Origin: Emcibacter sp.
GTDB taxonomy: Bacteria; Pseudomonadota; Alphaproteobacteria; Sphingomonadales; Emcibacteraceae
DNA length: 8,908 nucleotides
Assembly: GCA_023142175.1 (NCBI GenBank)
Contig: JAGLJX010000058.1
Span: 1 to 8,908, forward strand
Reading direction: 5' to 3'
Under the pieces are notes generated by a model. That model did not search any database. It saw only the letters and a list, made by a program, of their open reading frames with translations, and was not told the origin of the DNA. Below are positions 1-6,524 of the stretch, in pieces (position 1 is the first letter of the stretch; every line of letters begins with the position of its first letter). The translations under genes and the position numbers were made by a program.

Positions 1-1670
1 ATGTGGCGGCGGCAGAGGCACAGGGCGTAGATCGCACGAAACTATCCGGCACGGTGCAGAATGACATCATCAAGGAATATCTCAGTCGCGGAACTTATAT
101 TTTTCCGCCGGAACCCAGTATGCGTCTGATTACCGATGTGATCAGCTTTACTTACAAGGAAATTCCGCGCTGGAACCCGACTAATGTCTGTAGCTATCAC
201 TTACAGGAAGCGGGCGCGACCCCGACACAGGAACTGGCCTTTGCACTTGCGACATCCATTGCGGTTCTGGATGCCATCAAAGCTGGCGGACAGGTAGCGG
301 AAGAGGATTTCCCCAAGGTCGTTGGCCGGATCAGTTTTTTCGTAAATGCGGGGCTGCGCTTTGTAACTGAAATTGCCAAGATGCGTGCCTTTGTGGAATT
401 GTGGGATGAGATCACCTTGGAACGATATGGTGTGCAAGATCCAAAATACCGCCGCTTCCGATATGGGGTACAGGTGAATTCATTGGGGCTGACCGAACAG
501 CAGCCGGAAAATAATGTTTATCGGATTATGATAGAAATGCTCGCCGTGGTGCTCAGCAAAAAAGCCAGAGCGCGCGCCGTACAGCTTCCCGCATGGAACG
601 AGGCCCTGGGGCTTCCCCGCCCGTGGGATCAGCAATGGTCACTGCGCCTGCAACAGATTATGGCTATGGAAACCGATCTGCTTGAATATGGTGATCTGTT
701 TGATGGTTCGGTTGTGATGGATGAAAAGGTTGAGAGCCTGAAAACTGAGACACGCGCAGAAATCAAGCGCATTGAGGATATGGGTGGTGCAATCGCGGCG
801 GTGGAAAGTGCTTATATGAAAAACTTACTGGTAGAATCTAACAGTAAGCGTATTCAGGCCATCGAAAGCGGAGAACAGATCGTTGTTGGGGTTAATAAGT
901 TTCTGGAAACCGCCCCATCACCGCTTATGTCCGATGAGGATGGTGGTATCATGACCGTTGATCCGCAGGCAGAGACTGAACAGATCGCACGTCTTAATGA
1001 ATGGCGGGAGAGAAGAGATGATAATGCCGTGAAAAAGGCCCTTGCTGATCTTAAGCAAGCAGCGTCTTCTGATCGTAATATCATGGAACCGAGCATCGCG
1101 GCGGCGAAGGCGGGTGTTACCACCGGCGAATGGGGGCAGGCTTTACGAGAAGTGTTCGGTGAATATCGCGCACCAACAGGTGTGACTGCACAGGTGGATG
1201 ATGATAAATTCGCGGAAATCAGACAAAAAGTCGGTGAAATATCCAAAACGCTTGGTGGGCAATTACGCTTTCTGGTGGGCAAGCCGGGCCTTGATGGACA
1301 TTCCAACGGGGCAGAGCAGATTGCCGTCCGTGCCGCACAGGCGGGGATGGAAGTTTTCTATGACGGTATCCGTCTGACCCCTGATGAGATTGTATCCTCT
1401 GCTCTTGCCAATAAAGTTCACGGTGTGGGGCTGTCGATCCTGTCCGGCTCCCATATTCCTTTGGTCGCCCAAGTCATGGCATTGATGGAAGAAGCCGGGT
1501 TAGGGGCCGTTCCCGTTGTGGTCGGTGGGATTATACCTAAAGAGGACGAACAGACGCTATTGGATATGGGTGTGACCCGTATTTATACGCCGAAAGATTA
1601 TCAGATGACTGATATTATGGCAGACATTGCCGCTGTGGTAGGTCGTCGCCACAACAGTTACCCTTATTAG
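1..1670 (+). CDS. ecm: Ethylmalonyl-CoA mutase (MeaA-type), 3' part
   Basis: This is the C-terminal ~555 residues of a coenzyme B12-dependent acyl-CoA mutase; the reading frame is open to the window edge. Family members are about 650 residues or more, so roughly 100 are missing, and the GTG at base 3 is not a real start. The segment NDIIKEYLSRGTYIFPP near residues 20-36 and the SYHLQEAGATPTQE block are typical of the substrate-binding barrel of MeaA/ethylmalonyl-CoA mutase rather than of ordinary methylmalonyl-CoA mutase; this subfamily call is from recognition. The C-terminal cobalamin domain (about residues 420-550 of the fragment) carries the DxHxxG signature as DGHSNG at 431-436, with His433 as the lower cobalt ligand. 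The enzyme converts ethylmalonyl-CoA to methylsuccinyl-CoA in the cytoplasmic ethylmalonyl-CoA pathway for acetyl-CoA assimilation. No other gene of that pathway is in the window. The stop is followed 54 bases later by a dehydrogenase gene on the same strand. Confidence 0.93.
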   Translation, partial: VAAAEAQGVDRTKLSGTVQNDIIKEYLSRGTYIFPPEPSMRLITDVISFTYKEIPRWNPTNVCSYHLQEAGATPTQELAFALATSIAVLDAIKAGGQVAEEDFPKVVGRISFFVNAGLRFVTEIAKMRAFVELWDEITLERYGVQDPKYRRFRYGVQVNSLGLTEQQPENNVYRIMIEMLAVVLSKKARARAVQLPAWNEALGLPRPWDQQWSLRLQQIMAMETDLLEYGDLFDGSVVMDEKVESLKTETRAEIKRIEDMGGAIAAVESAYMKNLLVESNSKRIQAIESGEQIVVGVNKFLETAPSPLMSDEDGGIMTVDPQAETEQIARLNEWRERRDDNAVKKALADLKQAASSDRNIMEPSIAAAKAGVTTGEWGQALREVFGEYRAPTGVTAQVDDDKFAEIRQKVGEISKTLGGQLRFLVGKPGLDGHSNGAEQIAVRAAQAGMEVFYDGIRLTPDEIVSSALANKVHGVGLSILSGSHIPLVAQVMALMEEAGLGAVPVVVGGIIPKEDEQTLLDMGVTRIYTPKDYQMTDIMADIAAVVGRRHNSYPY

Positions 1671-1684
1671 GTTGAGCTTCCTCT

Positions 1685-1714
1685 CATTTCACCTATAGTG
1701 CAACTATAGAAATG
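1685..1714 (+). repeat. Imperfect inverted repeat before SDR ribosome binding site
   Basis: Two copies of the self-complementary hexamer CTATAG (1693-1698 and 1704-1709) flank the loop TGCAA. The outer arms CATTT (1685-1689) and AAATG (1710-1714) extend the pairing, with a three-base bulge (CAC) on the left. The hairpin ends right at the Shine-Dalgarno GGGAGGA (1714-1720) of the dehydrogenase. It is A/T-rich and has no following T-run, so it does not look like an intrinsic terminator for ecm. It could be an operator or a leader hairpin affecting ribosome loading, or it may be chance. Confidence 0.35.
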
Positions 1715-1724
1715 GGAGGAATGT

Positions 1725-2522
1725 ATGTTTCAGGATAAAGTGGTTTGGATTACGGGGGCCTCGTCGGGTATCGGGGAAGCCGTGGCCTATGAAATGGCCC
1801 GTGCAGGTGCCAAGCTGGTGCTTTCTGCGCGGCGCGAAGATGAGCTTTTGCGGGTTGCAAAGAATATTGATTCCAAAGATGTGCTGATTTTACCCTTTGA
1901 TGTGACAGCGGAAGACAGCCTGCCCATTGTGGTGAAACAGGTGATGGATTATTACGGACGTATTGATCTGTTACTTAATAATGCAGGTGTCGGACAACGG
2001 TCATATTGCGTTGATACGGAGATGAGCACATACCGAAAATTGTTCGAAGTTGATGTTTTTGGACAGATAGCCCTCACCAAGCAGGTATTACCCATAATGA
2101 TAGATCAGAAAAGCGGACATATAGCTGTAACAGCAAGTGTTGCCGGTAAAATCGGTGTGGCCTTCAGGACGGGCTATTGTGCGGTTAAGCACGCCATGAT
2201 GGGTTTCTTTGATGCCCTTAGAACAGAAGTACGCCCCCATAATATTAAAGTCACCTGCATCACGCCGGGTTTTATAAAAACCGCTATATCTGAAAATGCT
2301 CTTAGCGGCGATGGCAGCCGTCATAATGTTATGGAAGAATATATTAAAACGGGTATGGATGTAACCAAGGCCGCTAAAATTATGGTTCGGGGACTGGCTA
2401 AGGGTAAAAAAGAAATTGTGGTTTCAAAACTGGAAGAAAGAATGGGGCTGTGGATCAAAAGAATATGTCCAAACCTGATATTCTGGATCGTGGCGAAAAA
2501 GGCGGAAAAGGAAGAACTATAA
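1725..2522 (+). CDS. Short-chain dehydrogenase/reductase, DHRS7-like
   Basis: A 265-residue classical SDR oxidoreductase with a Rossmann fold. The nucleotide-binding motif TGASSGIG is at residues 10-17. An Arg pair (36-37) after the second strand suggests NADP(H). NNAG is at 85-88 and the catalytic Ser138 lies in TASVAG. Tyr151 and Lys155 form YxxxK with the canonical 13-residue Ser-to-Tyr spacing. The position usually occupied by the catalytic Asn of the tetrad reads Asp110 (EVDVFG). The C-terminal tail (about 240-260) is hydrophobic and basic, as in DHRS7B-like members, and might touch a membrane. The substrate cannot be told; a lipid or ketone carbonyl is a guess. The start is supported by GGGAGGA at 1714-1720, four bases upstream; an out-of-frame ATG lies at 1721. 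The stop TAA overlaps the ATG of the next gene by one base, so the two are probably co-translated. Confidence 0.9.
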   Translation: MFQDKVVWITGASSGIGEAVAYEMARAGAKLVLSARREDELLRVAKNIDSKDVLILPFDVTAEDSLPIVVKQVMDYYGRIDLLLNNAGVGQRSYCVDTEMSTYRKLFEVDVFGQIALTKQVLPIMIDQKSGHIAVTASVAGKIGVAFRTGYCAVKHAMMGFFDALRTEVRPHNIKVTCITPGFIKTAISENALSGDGSRHNVMEEYIKTGMDVTKAAKIMVRGLAKGKKEIVVSKLEERMGLWIKRICPNLIFWIVAKKAEKEEL

Positions 2523-3022
2523 TGAAATGGATAATATGTCTGATTTCTTTTATTTTTATTATGGGGGAGGCACCCGCAATGGCATCTGATGATAAAGCTG
2601 AAATTAACGCGCTTATGGATGGCTTCCATGATGCGGCGGCAAAAGCAGACGAGAAACGCTACCTTGGGTATTTCACCAAAGACGGTGTTTTTATGGGTAC
2701 CGATGACTGGGAACGCTGGCCTTTAAATCCTGATTTCAGGGCATATGTGGCGGAACGGTTCAAGGAAGGCACTGGCTGGGCCTATAAAGCCATTGAACGC
2801 AATGTTGCCTTTTCACCGGATAATAATGTGGCGTGGTTTGATGAGATCACAGAATCCGAAAAATGGGGATTATTTCGCGGAACCGGTGTTTTATTAAAAC
2901 AGGGTGAGGGCTGGAAAATCGCCCATTATTCCATGAGCGTTCTTGTGCCTAATGAGGCATGGGTCGCAGTCTCCGACCTAAACAAAGCTGCTGTAAAAAA
3001 ACGGGATGCAGATAAGAAGTAA
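2522..3022 (+). CDS. Secreted SnoaL/NTF2-like protein
   Basis: A 166-residue protein read from ATG 2522, which overlaps the dehydrogenase stop (TAATG) and has AAGGAAG at 2508-2514, seven bases upstream. Residues 1-21 form a clear signal peptide: MKW, a hydrophobic core, then APAMA with likely cleavage before SDDK. The mature part resembles the SnoaL_3/DUF4440 group of the NTF2-like fold: an N-terminal helix (DKAEINALMDGFHDAAAKAD), the pattern YFTKDGVFMGTDDWERWPL (50-68), and a closing strand with WKIAHYSMSVLVPN. Relatives are cone-shaped alpha+beta domains, often of unknown function, and no catalytic residues can be assigned. Export suggests a periplasmic role, which does not obviously fit the cytoplasmic dehydrogenase it is coupled to. 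An in-frame upstream ATG at 2450 exists but would bury the signal peptide. The stop abuts the stop of convergent gluQ with no spacer. Confidence 0.85.
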   Translation: MKWIICLISFIFIMGEAPAMASDDKAEINALMDGFHDAAAKADEKRYLGYFTKDGVFMGTDDWERWPLNPDFRAYVAERFKEGTGWAYKAIERNVAFSPDNNVAWFDEITESEKWGLFRGTGVLLKQGEGWKIAHYSMSVLVPNEAWVAVSDLNKAAVKKRDADKK

Positions 3023-3859
3023 TTATAGTTTAATTTCTTCGCCATTTTCACGCATGGAACGCAAAGTTTTGCTATTGTCCCGCTTGGCATAGCGCCATCC
3101 ATTCTCATCGGTTAGCAGATCATGATGCAAATATATGGGCGTATCATAGCCTAGTAGAAATTGTAATAATTTGTGCAGATGTGTGGCATGGAACAAGTCT
3201 TTGCCCCTTATCACATGGCTGATATTTTGCAGATGGTCATCGACCACCACAGACAGATGATAGCTGGTGGGAATATCCTTGCGGGCCAACACCGCATCGC
3301 CCAACAGTTCTTCTGGGTTGGCAATGAGTTCTCCGGCTTCAAGGTCGGTCCATGTGAGCTTTTCATCCCCCACAAGCTCGAGAGCCTTTGCCATATCAAG
3401 CCGCAGGGCATAGGGCGTGCCGTCATCAAGGCGGGATTGTCTTTCCTCTGCCGTGAGCTTGCGGCAGGTTCCGGGGTACAATGGGCCTTCCGAGCTATGG
3501 GCGGCGCGGCCCGATTCTTCTATCTCGCGCCGGATGTCCTTACGGGTACAGAAGCAGGGGAACAGAACGCCCTTCTGATCTAATATATGCAAAGCCTCCG
3601 TATAATCACTCATATGGTCTGACTGCCGCCGTACGGGCGTTTCCCATTTCAGGCCAATCCATGCCATATCTTCGTATATGGCATCCTCATATTCCGGTTT
3701 GCAGCGGGATTGGTCAATATCCTCGATCCTGAGCAAAAATCGCCCACCATGTTTATGGGCAAAGTCATGGGCGAGTTTGGCAGAATAGGCATGACCCAGA
3801 TGCAAATGCCCCGTGGGGCTTGGGGCAAAGCGTGTAATAATTTGTTGAGCATTTCTCAT
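3023..3859 (-). CDS. gluQ: Glutamyl-queuosine tRNA(Asp) synthetase
   Basis: A 278-residue paralogue of the glutamyl-tRNA synthetase catalytic domain that lacks the anticodon-binding domain. The family activates glutamate and attaches it to queuosine at position 34 of tRNA-Asp in the cytoplasm. The HIGH-type motif is HLGH at 20-23 inside RFAPSPTGHLHLGHA. The zinc site typical of GluQ-RS is present as CFC followed by YPGTC. The KMSKS-equivalent AKRDN is near residues 258-262. The protein ends about 18 residues after it, short even for this compact family. I chose the ATG at 3859 because it leaves nine residues before RFAPSPTG, as usual, although its ribosome site (AGTGGGA) is modest. An in-frame ATG at 3916 would add 19 residues and intrude on the putative promoter of the divergent HNH gene. 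The gene converges with the NTF2-like gene, with directly abutting stops. Confidence 0.93.
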   Translation of the reverse strand: MRNAQQIITRFAPSPTGHLHLGHAYSAKLAHDFAHKHGGRFLLRIEDIDQSRCKPEYEDAIYEDMAWIGLKWETPVRRQSDHMSDYTEALHILDQKGVLFPCFCTRKDIRREIEESGRAAHSSEGPLYPGTCRKLTAEERQSRLDDGTPYALRLDMAKALELVGDEKLTWTDLEAGELIANPEELLGDAVLARKDIPTSYHLSVVVDDHLQNISHVIRGKDLFHATHLHKLLQFLLGYDTPIYLHHDLLTDENGWRYAKRDNSKTLRSMRENGEEIKL

Positions 3860-3901
3860 AATTCCCACTTTACGGTGGAGAGAAAAATCCGCAAGAAATA
3901 A

Positions 3902-3930
3902 TTCAGTATTAACCATAATGATGTTATACT
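3902..3930 (+). promoter_or_regulatory. Possible sigma70-type promoter for the HNH gene
   Basis: TATACT at 3925-3930 matches five of six positions of a -10 box. TTCAGT at 3902-3907 is a poor -35 box with a 17-base spacer. Transcription would begin near 3937, just before the Shine-Dalgarno at 3951-3956. The -35 is weak, so this rests mostly on the -10 and on its location in the divergent gluQ/HNH gap. Confidence 0.35.
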
Positions 3931-3936
3931 ATTTTC

Positions 3937-3979
3937 CATGAGAAATATTAGAGGAGATTTATACTGCCCCTGTCTCATG
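3937..3979 (+). repeat. Inverted repeat enclosing the HNH ribosome binding site
   Basis: CATGAGA (3937-3943) is the exact reverse complement of TCTCATG (3973-3979). The 29-base interval holds the Shine-Dalgarno GAGGAG and both candidate non-AUG starts (3961, 3964). A smaller nested AAAT/ATTT pair also brackets the Shine-Dalgarno. CTCATG is then repeated in tandem (3974-3985). If it forms in mRNA, the stem would loop out the initiation region. A seven-base stem can arise by chance. Confidence 0.3.
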
Positions 3980-4554
3980 CTCATGATGTTCGCCATGTTT
4001 CGTTGGATTTCTGTCCCGCGCTGGTGCTGAATGCGGATTTTAGACCGTTGAGCTATTTTCCCCTGTCGCTATGGTGCTGGCAGGATGTGATCAAGGCGGT
4101 TTACCTTGGCCGTGTGATCGTCATTGAAGAATATGATAAGGTGGTTCACTCCACCTCATCACAAATCAGGTTGCCCAGTGTCATATCCCTAAAAGAATAT
4201 ATTACCCCCGGTGCATTCCCCAGTTTTACAAGATTTAATCTTTTTCTGCGTGATCGGTTTACTTGTCAATATTGTGGTTTCAACGCCGGTAACGGGCGTG
4301 AATTGACATTTGATCATGTGACCCCGCGGCGAAAAGGCGGCAGGACAACATGGGATAACATCACGTCGTCTTGTCCGCCATGCAACCGTAAAAAGGGCGG
4401 GAGAACGCCAAAAGAGGCCGGAATGCATTTGCGTTCAAAGCCCCATAGGCCCACAGTTTATGCCATGCAGAATATCGGACGATCCTACCCGCCAAACTAT
4501 CTACATGACAGTTGGCGGGATTTTTTATATTGGGATACAGAGCTGGAAATGTAA
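3964..4554 (+). CDS. HNH endonuclease family protein, unusual start
   Basis: An HNH-fold nuclease-family protein of about 196 residues. Numbered from the CTG at 3964, PALVLNADFRPLSYFPLSLW spans about 18-37, a Cys pair CQYC sits at 101-104, the HNH core includes Asp117-His118 (FDHVTPRRKGG) and Asn132, and a second Cys pair CPPC at 137-140 completes a structural zinc site. The strongly conserved ending NYLHDSWRDFLYWDTELE is typical of a chromosomal HNH group widespread in alphaproteobacteria, whose biological role I do not know. No ATG or GTG lies in frame upstream of the conserved part. The strong Shine-Dalgarno AGGAG (3952-3956) is followed by in-frame ATA (3961) and CTG (3964). TTG at 4003 is the only common alternative codon, but it has no ribosome site and leaves only four residues before PALVLNAD. 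CTG is my preferred start by spacing. The gene faces the DUF2225-like gene with eight bases between stops. Confidence 0.85.
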   Translation: MPLSHAHDVRHVSLDFCPALVLNADFRPLSYFPLSLWCWQDVIKAVYLGRVIVIEEYDKVVHSTSSQIRLPSVISLKEYITPGAFPSFTRFNLFLRDRFTCQYCGFNAGNGRELTFDHVTPRRKGGRTTWDNITSSCPPCNRKKGGRTPKEAGMHLRSKPHRPTVYAMQNIGRSYPPNYLHDSWRDFLYWDTELEM

Positions 4555-4562
4555 TTGTTATT

Positions 4563-5309
4563 TCAGTCTCGACTGCTTTGTGGAGACATGTCACTTTTCT
4601 GGGCAAACTGTGAAATTTTTTCCTTTAATTTACCAAGATATTCGCCAGCGGGGAGTTTATCGTTTGGCAATCTGTCAAGATAAGAAAGGGCCAGATCAAA
4701 TTTGCCTGTCCTGCGATATAAATTTGCAATAAGCAGTTGTTTAGACCACCAGTTTTCTGAGAATGATTTGTCCTTTTTTAGTGAAGATAGAAGTTTTTCA
4801 ATAGCCATTTCCAAATATTTCTTATTTAACTCCGGCGCACATCCTTCGGTTTCCCATGAAGCCTGCAATATGAGATACCAGTGATCGGCTTTTTGTTTTC
4901 TTTGTTTTAATAAATAACTGAAAAGAAAATATGGGCTATTTTCTTTCAACAGCGACTGATAGGCGGGTGTTTTAAAAATTTCATTGTCAGCTTGTATTTC
5001 CTCTTGCGTGAATGTCGTCTTATACATAATAAAGCCATTGTCTGGACAGACGGGGAGTGGTCTGGGAAATTGTGCCGATGAAATAGGTTTCCAATCAAGA
5101 CGCCGACCCATTACTGAATGTGTTCCAAAAGCAAAAGCCGTGAATTCTTTTCCCCCTAGAGGGCATTTGAATGTCTGTTCGCTAACATGCCAACCGCTCG
5201 GCCTGTGGCAGGACACTTGTGCTAAAAGAGGTGATGTGGTTCCTAAAAATAGTATAAAGGTGATAAGGCAAATTTTAATTCTTCTAATGAGATCTGATAG
5301 ATTATTCAT
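4563..5309 (-). CDS. Exported DUF2225-like protein with TPR-like C-terminus
   Basis: A 248-residue protein with an N-terminal signal peptide (basic RRIK, hydrophobic core 12-24, probable cleavage after LLA at 28-30), so most likely periplasmic. Residues 48-105 resemble the DUF2225 layout, in which two CPxCG knuckles bind zinc. Here they read CPLGG (Cys49) and CPDNG (Cys88), so the second Cys of each knuckle is replaced by Gly52 and Asn91. Between them lies the GxRLDxKP-like stretch (68-75). Cys34 and Cys157 also remain. The C-terminal third is helical, and IANLYRRTGKFDLALSYLDRL (about 194-214) looks like a TPR unit, as in DUF2225 proteins. Function is unknown; metal binding by the domain is doubtful given the missing cysteines. 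The start is firm: AGGAGG at 5315-5320 lies five bases upstream. It is 109 bases downstream of coq7 on the same strand, probably with its own promoter. Confidence 0.75.
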   Translation of the reverse strand: MNNLSDLIRRIKICLITFILFLGTTSPLLAQVSCHRPSGWHVSEQTFKCPLGGKEFTAFAFGTHSVMGRRLDWKPISSAQFPRPLPVCPDNGFIMYKTTFTQEEIQADNEIFKTPAYQSLLKENSPYFLFSYLLKQRKQKADHWYLILQASWETEGCAPELNKKYLEMAIEKLLSSLKKDKSFSENWWSKQLLIANLYRRTGKFDLALSYLDRLPNDKLPAGEYLGKLKEKISQFAQKSDMSPQSSRD

Positions 5310-5418
5310 ATAACCCTCCTCGTTATGTTAAGTTATAACATGTCATTATTAATTATTAAGGTCAAGTCAAATGGGAAATTTCATCCAGACAATAGAAGTA
5401 TGTTAATTAGGCCAGATA
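5310..5418. other. AT-rich spacer between coq7 and the DUF2225-like gene
   Basis: This 109-base gap contains the Shine-Dalgarno AGGAGG (5315-5320, minus strand) of the downstream gene. It also has an inverted repeat ATGTTA/TAACAT (5325-5330, 5336-5341) overlapping the palindrome GTTATAAC (5332-5339). On the minus strand TTGACC (5360-5365) resembles a -35 box, but the best -10 candidate, TGTTAT, sits 19 bases away, so a promoter is only possible. No terminator with a T-run is seen after coq7. Confidence 0.4.
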
Positions 5419-5970
5419 TTAAATACGCTCGGCAATCTTGATAACCGTTTTACAGCCGAATTTAATCAGGCCGGATAGTAGTTCATAACCGGGGGCTTCA
5501 TGTGCGCCGTGTTTCACGGCTGTTTCCCGATGTTCGACCTCTTCCAAACGGAATTTTTCAAGCTCTTCCGCAAGGGCGGTTTCATCGTTGCCTAATTGTT
5601 CAATCTGATCCGCATAATGCTCATCTATGACGGTTTCTACGGCTTCGGTACAGACCATGGCGGCTTTCTCACCAAGCAGGGCTGTTCCTGCGCCAAGGGC
5701 AAATCCGGCCACATGCCAGAATGGTGTCAGCAGGGAAGGGCGCGCACCACGGTCCCGAATTAATTCGTTGAAGCGTTCCAGATGGACGTCTTCTTGTTCT
5801 TTCATGTGCTTGATAGTATCGCTCATGGGGTGTTTGTCACCCATGACCGCCAATTGGCCCTGATAAATGCGTACGGCGCCATATTCACCCGCATGATCCA
5901 CGCGCAGGAACCGATCAATCATCTGTTGCTTATTCAGTGCACCCGGATATGGCGGTTTCTGATCAGTCAT
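5419..5970 (-). CDS. coq7: Demethoxyubiquinone hydroxylase Coq7
   Basis: A 183-residue membrane-associated diiron monooxygenase that hydroxylates demethoxyubiquinone, a penultimate step in ubiquinone synthesis. All expected iron ligands are visible: Glu29 (DHAGEYGA), Glu60 and His63 (EDVH), Glu112 (TEAVETVIDEHY), Glu144 and His147 (EVEH). They fall in the ferritin-like four-helix order with family-like spacing. The hydrophobic segment around 85-106 fits interfacial membrane binding. The length is typical of the short bacterial form. The start is supported by AGGAAG at 5975-5980, four bases upstream and inside the end of dsbB; the ATG overlaps the dsbB stop by eight bases (ATGACTGA), implying translational coupling. 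A ubiquinone-making host is therefore expected. Confidence 0.96.
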   Translation of the reverse strand: MTDQKPPYPGALNKQQMIDRFLRVDHAGEYGAVRIYQGQLAVMGDKHPMSDTIKHMKEQEDVHLERFNELIRDRGARPSLLTPFWHVAGFALGAGTALLGEKAAMVCTEAVETVIDEHYADQIEQLGNDETALAEELEKFRLEEVEHRETAVKHGAHEAPGYELLSGLIKFGCKTVIKIAERI

Positions 5971-6487
5971 GTTTCTTCCTGAAATTACTTACCATGGCAA
6001 AGGCGACAAATGTGCCGACCGCCAAGGAAATTAGAAAGTTATATCCGGCCATGGATATGCCGAACATTTCCCACGGTATTTCATCGCACAGAACCAGATT
6101 TGCTTCCATCATATTGTCAAACAGCGATTCCATATCTGCATTCTGGTCAATGCCGCTGGAGGTGCAGGTATCCGGCCCCTTCCACCATTTCTGCTCTACT
6201 CCGGCATGATAACCAGCGGCGATGATGCTCACATCAATGGCCAGTGTTGTGGCCCATCCCATAATGTTTGCAGTGCTTTTTATCAACAACCCAATGCCGG
6301 ATAGGCCGAGGATCGCAAAATGGGCATAACGCTGTGTCCAACATAGATCACAAGGGTCCATTCCGCCGATATACTGAAATCCATATGCCCCCGCGATCAA
6401 GGATGCAGACATCAGAAAAGCCAGAACCAGAGGATTTTTCCAGAAATAACAAATCAATAGGACAAGTAGGTTGGTGTTTTTTTGCAT
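5963..6487 (-). CDS. dsbB: Disulfide bond formation protein B
   Basis: A 174-residue inner-membrane protein with four predicted transmembrane helices (about 17-37, 55-70, 75-95, 148-166). It reoxidises periplasmic DsbA and passes electrons to ubiquinone. The first redox pair CDLC is at Cys46 and Cys49, followed by the conserved WxQRYAH that lies near the quinone site. The second periplasmic pair is Cys108 (DTCTSSG) and Cys134 (LCDEIPW), with FGISMAGYN after it, as in the alphaproteobacterial DsbB group. ATG 6487 is the only usual start before an upstream in-frame stop; the ribosome site is poor. It follows yqaA by 37 bases and overlaps coq7 by eight. No dsbA is in the window. Confidence 0.93.
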   Translation of the reverse strand: MQKNTNLLVLLICYFWKNPLVLAFLMSASLIAGAYGFQYIGGMDPCDLCWTQRYAHFAILGLSGIGLLIKSTANIMGWATTLAIDVSIIAAGYHAGVEQKWWKGPDTCTSSGIDQNADMESLFDNMMEANLVLCDEIPWEMFGISMAGYNFLISLAVGTFVAFAMVSNFRKKHD

Positions 6488-6524
6488 AAATATATCGCCG
6501 TTAATATTTTAAGTCAGAATATCC

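Noticed and set aside
854..1306. A 150-residue open frame antisense to ecm
   Set aside because: It lies wholly opposite a well-conserved mutase coding region, has no ribosome site or recognisable domain, and is best explained as a shadow.
2450..2521. Upstream in-frame ATG for the NTF2-like gene
   Set aside because: It would place 24 polar residues before an otherwise textbook signal peptide; ATG 2522 has a good ribosome site and overlaps the preceding stop.
3173..3583. A 136-residue open frame opposite gluQ
   Set aside because: The minus strand encodes unmistakable GluQ motifs over this stretch; the plus-strand frame has no recognisable features.
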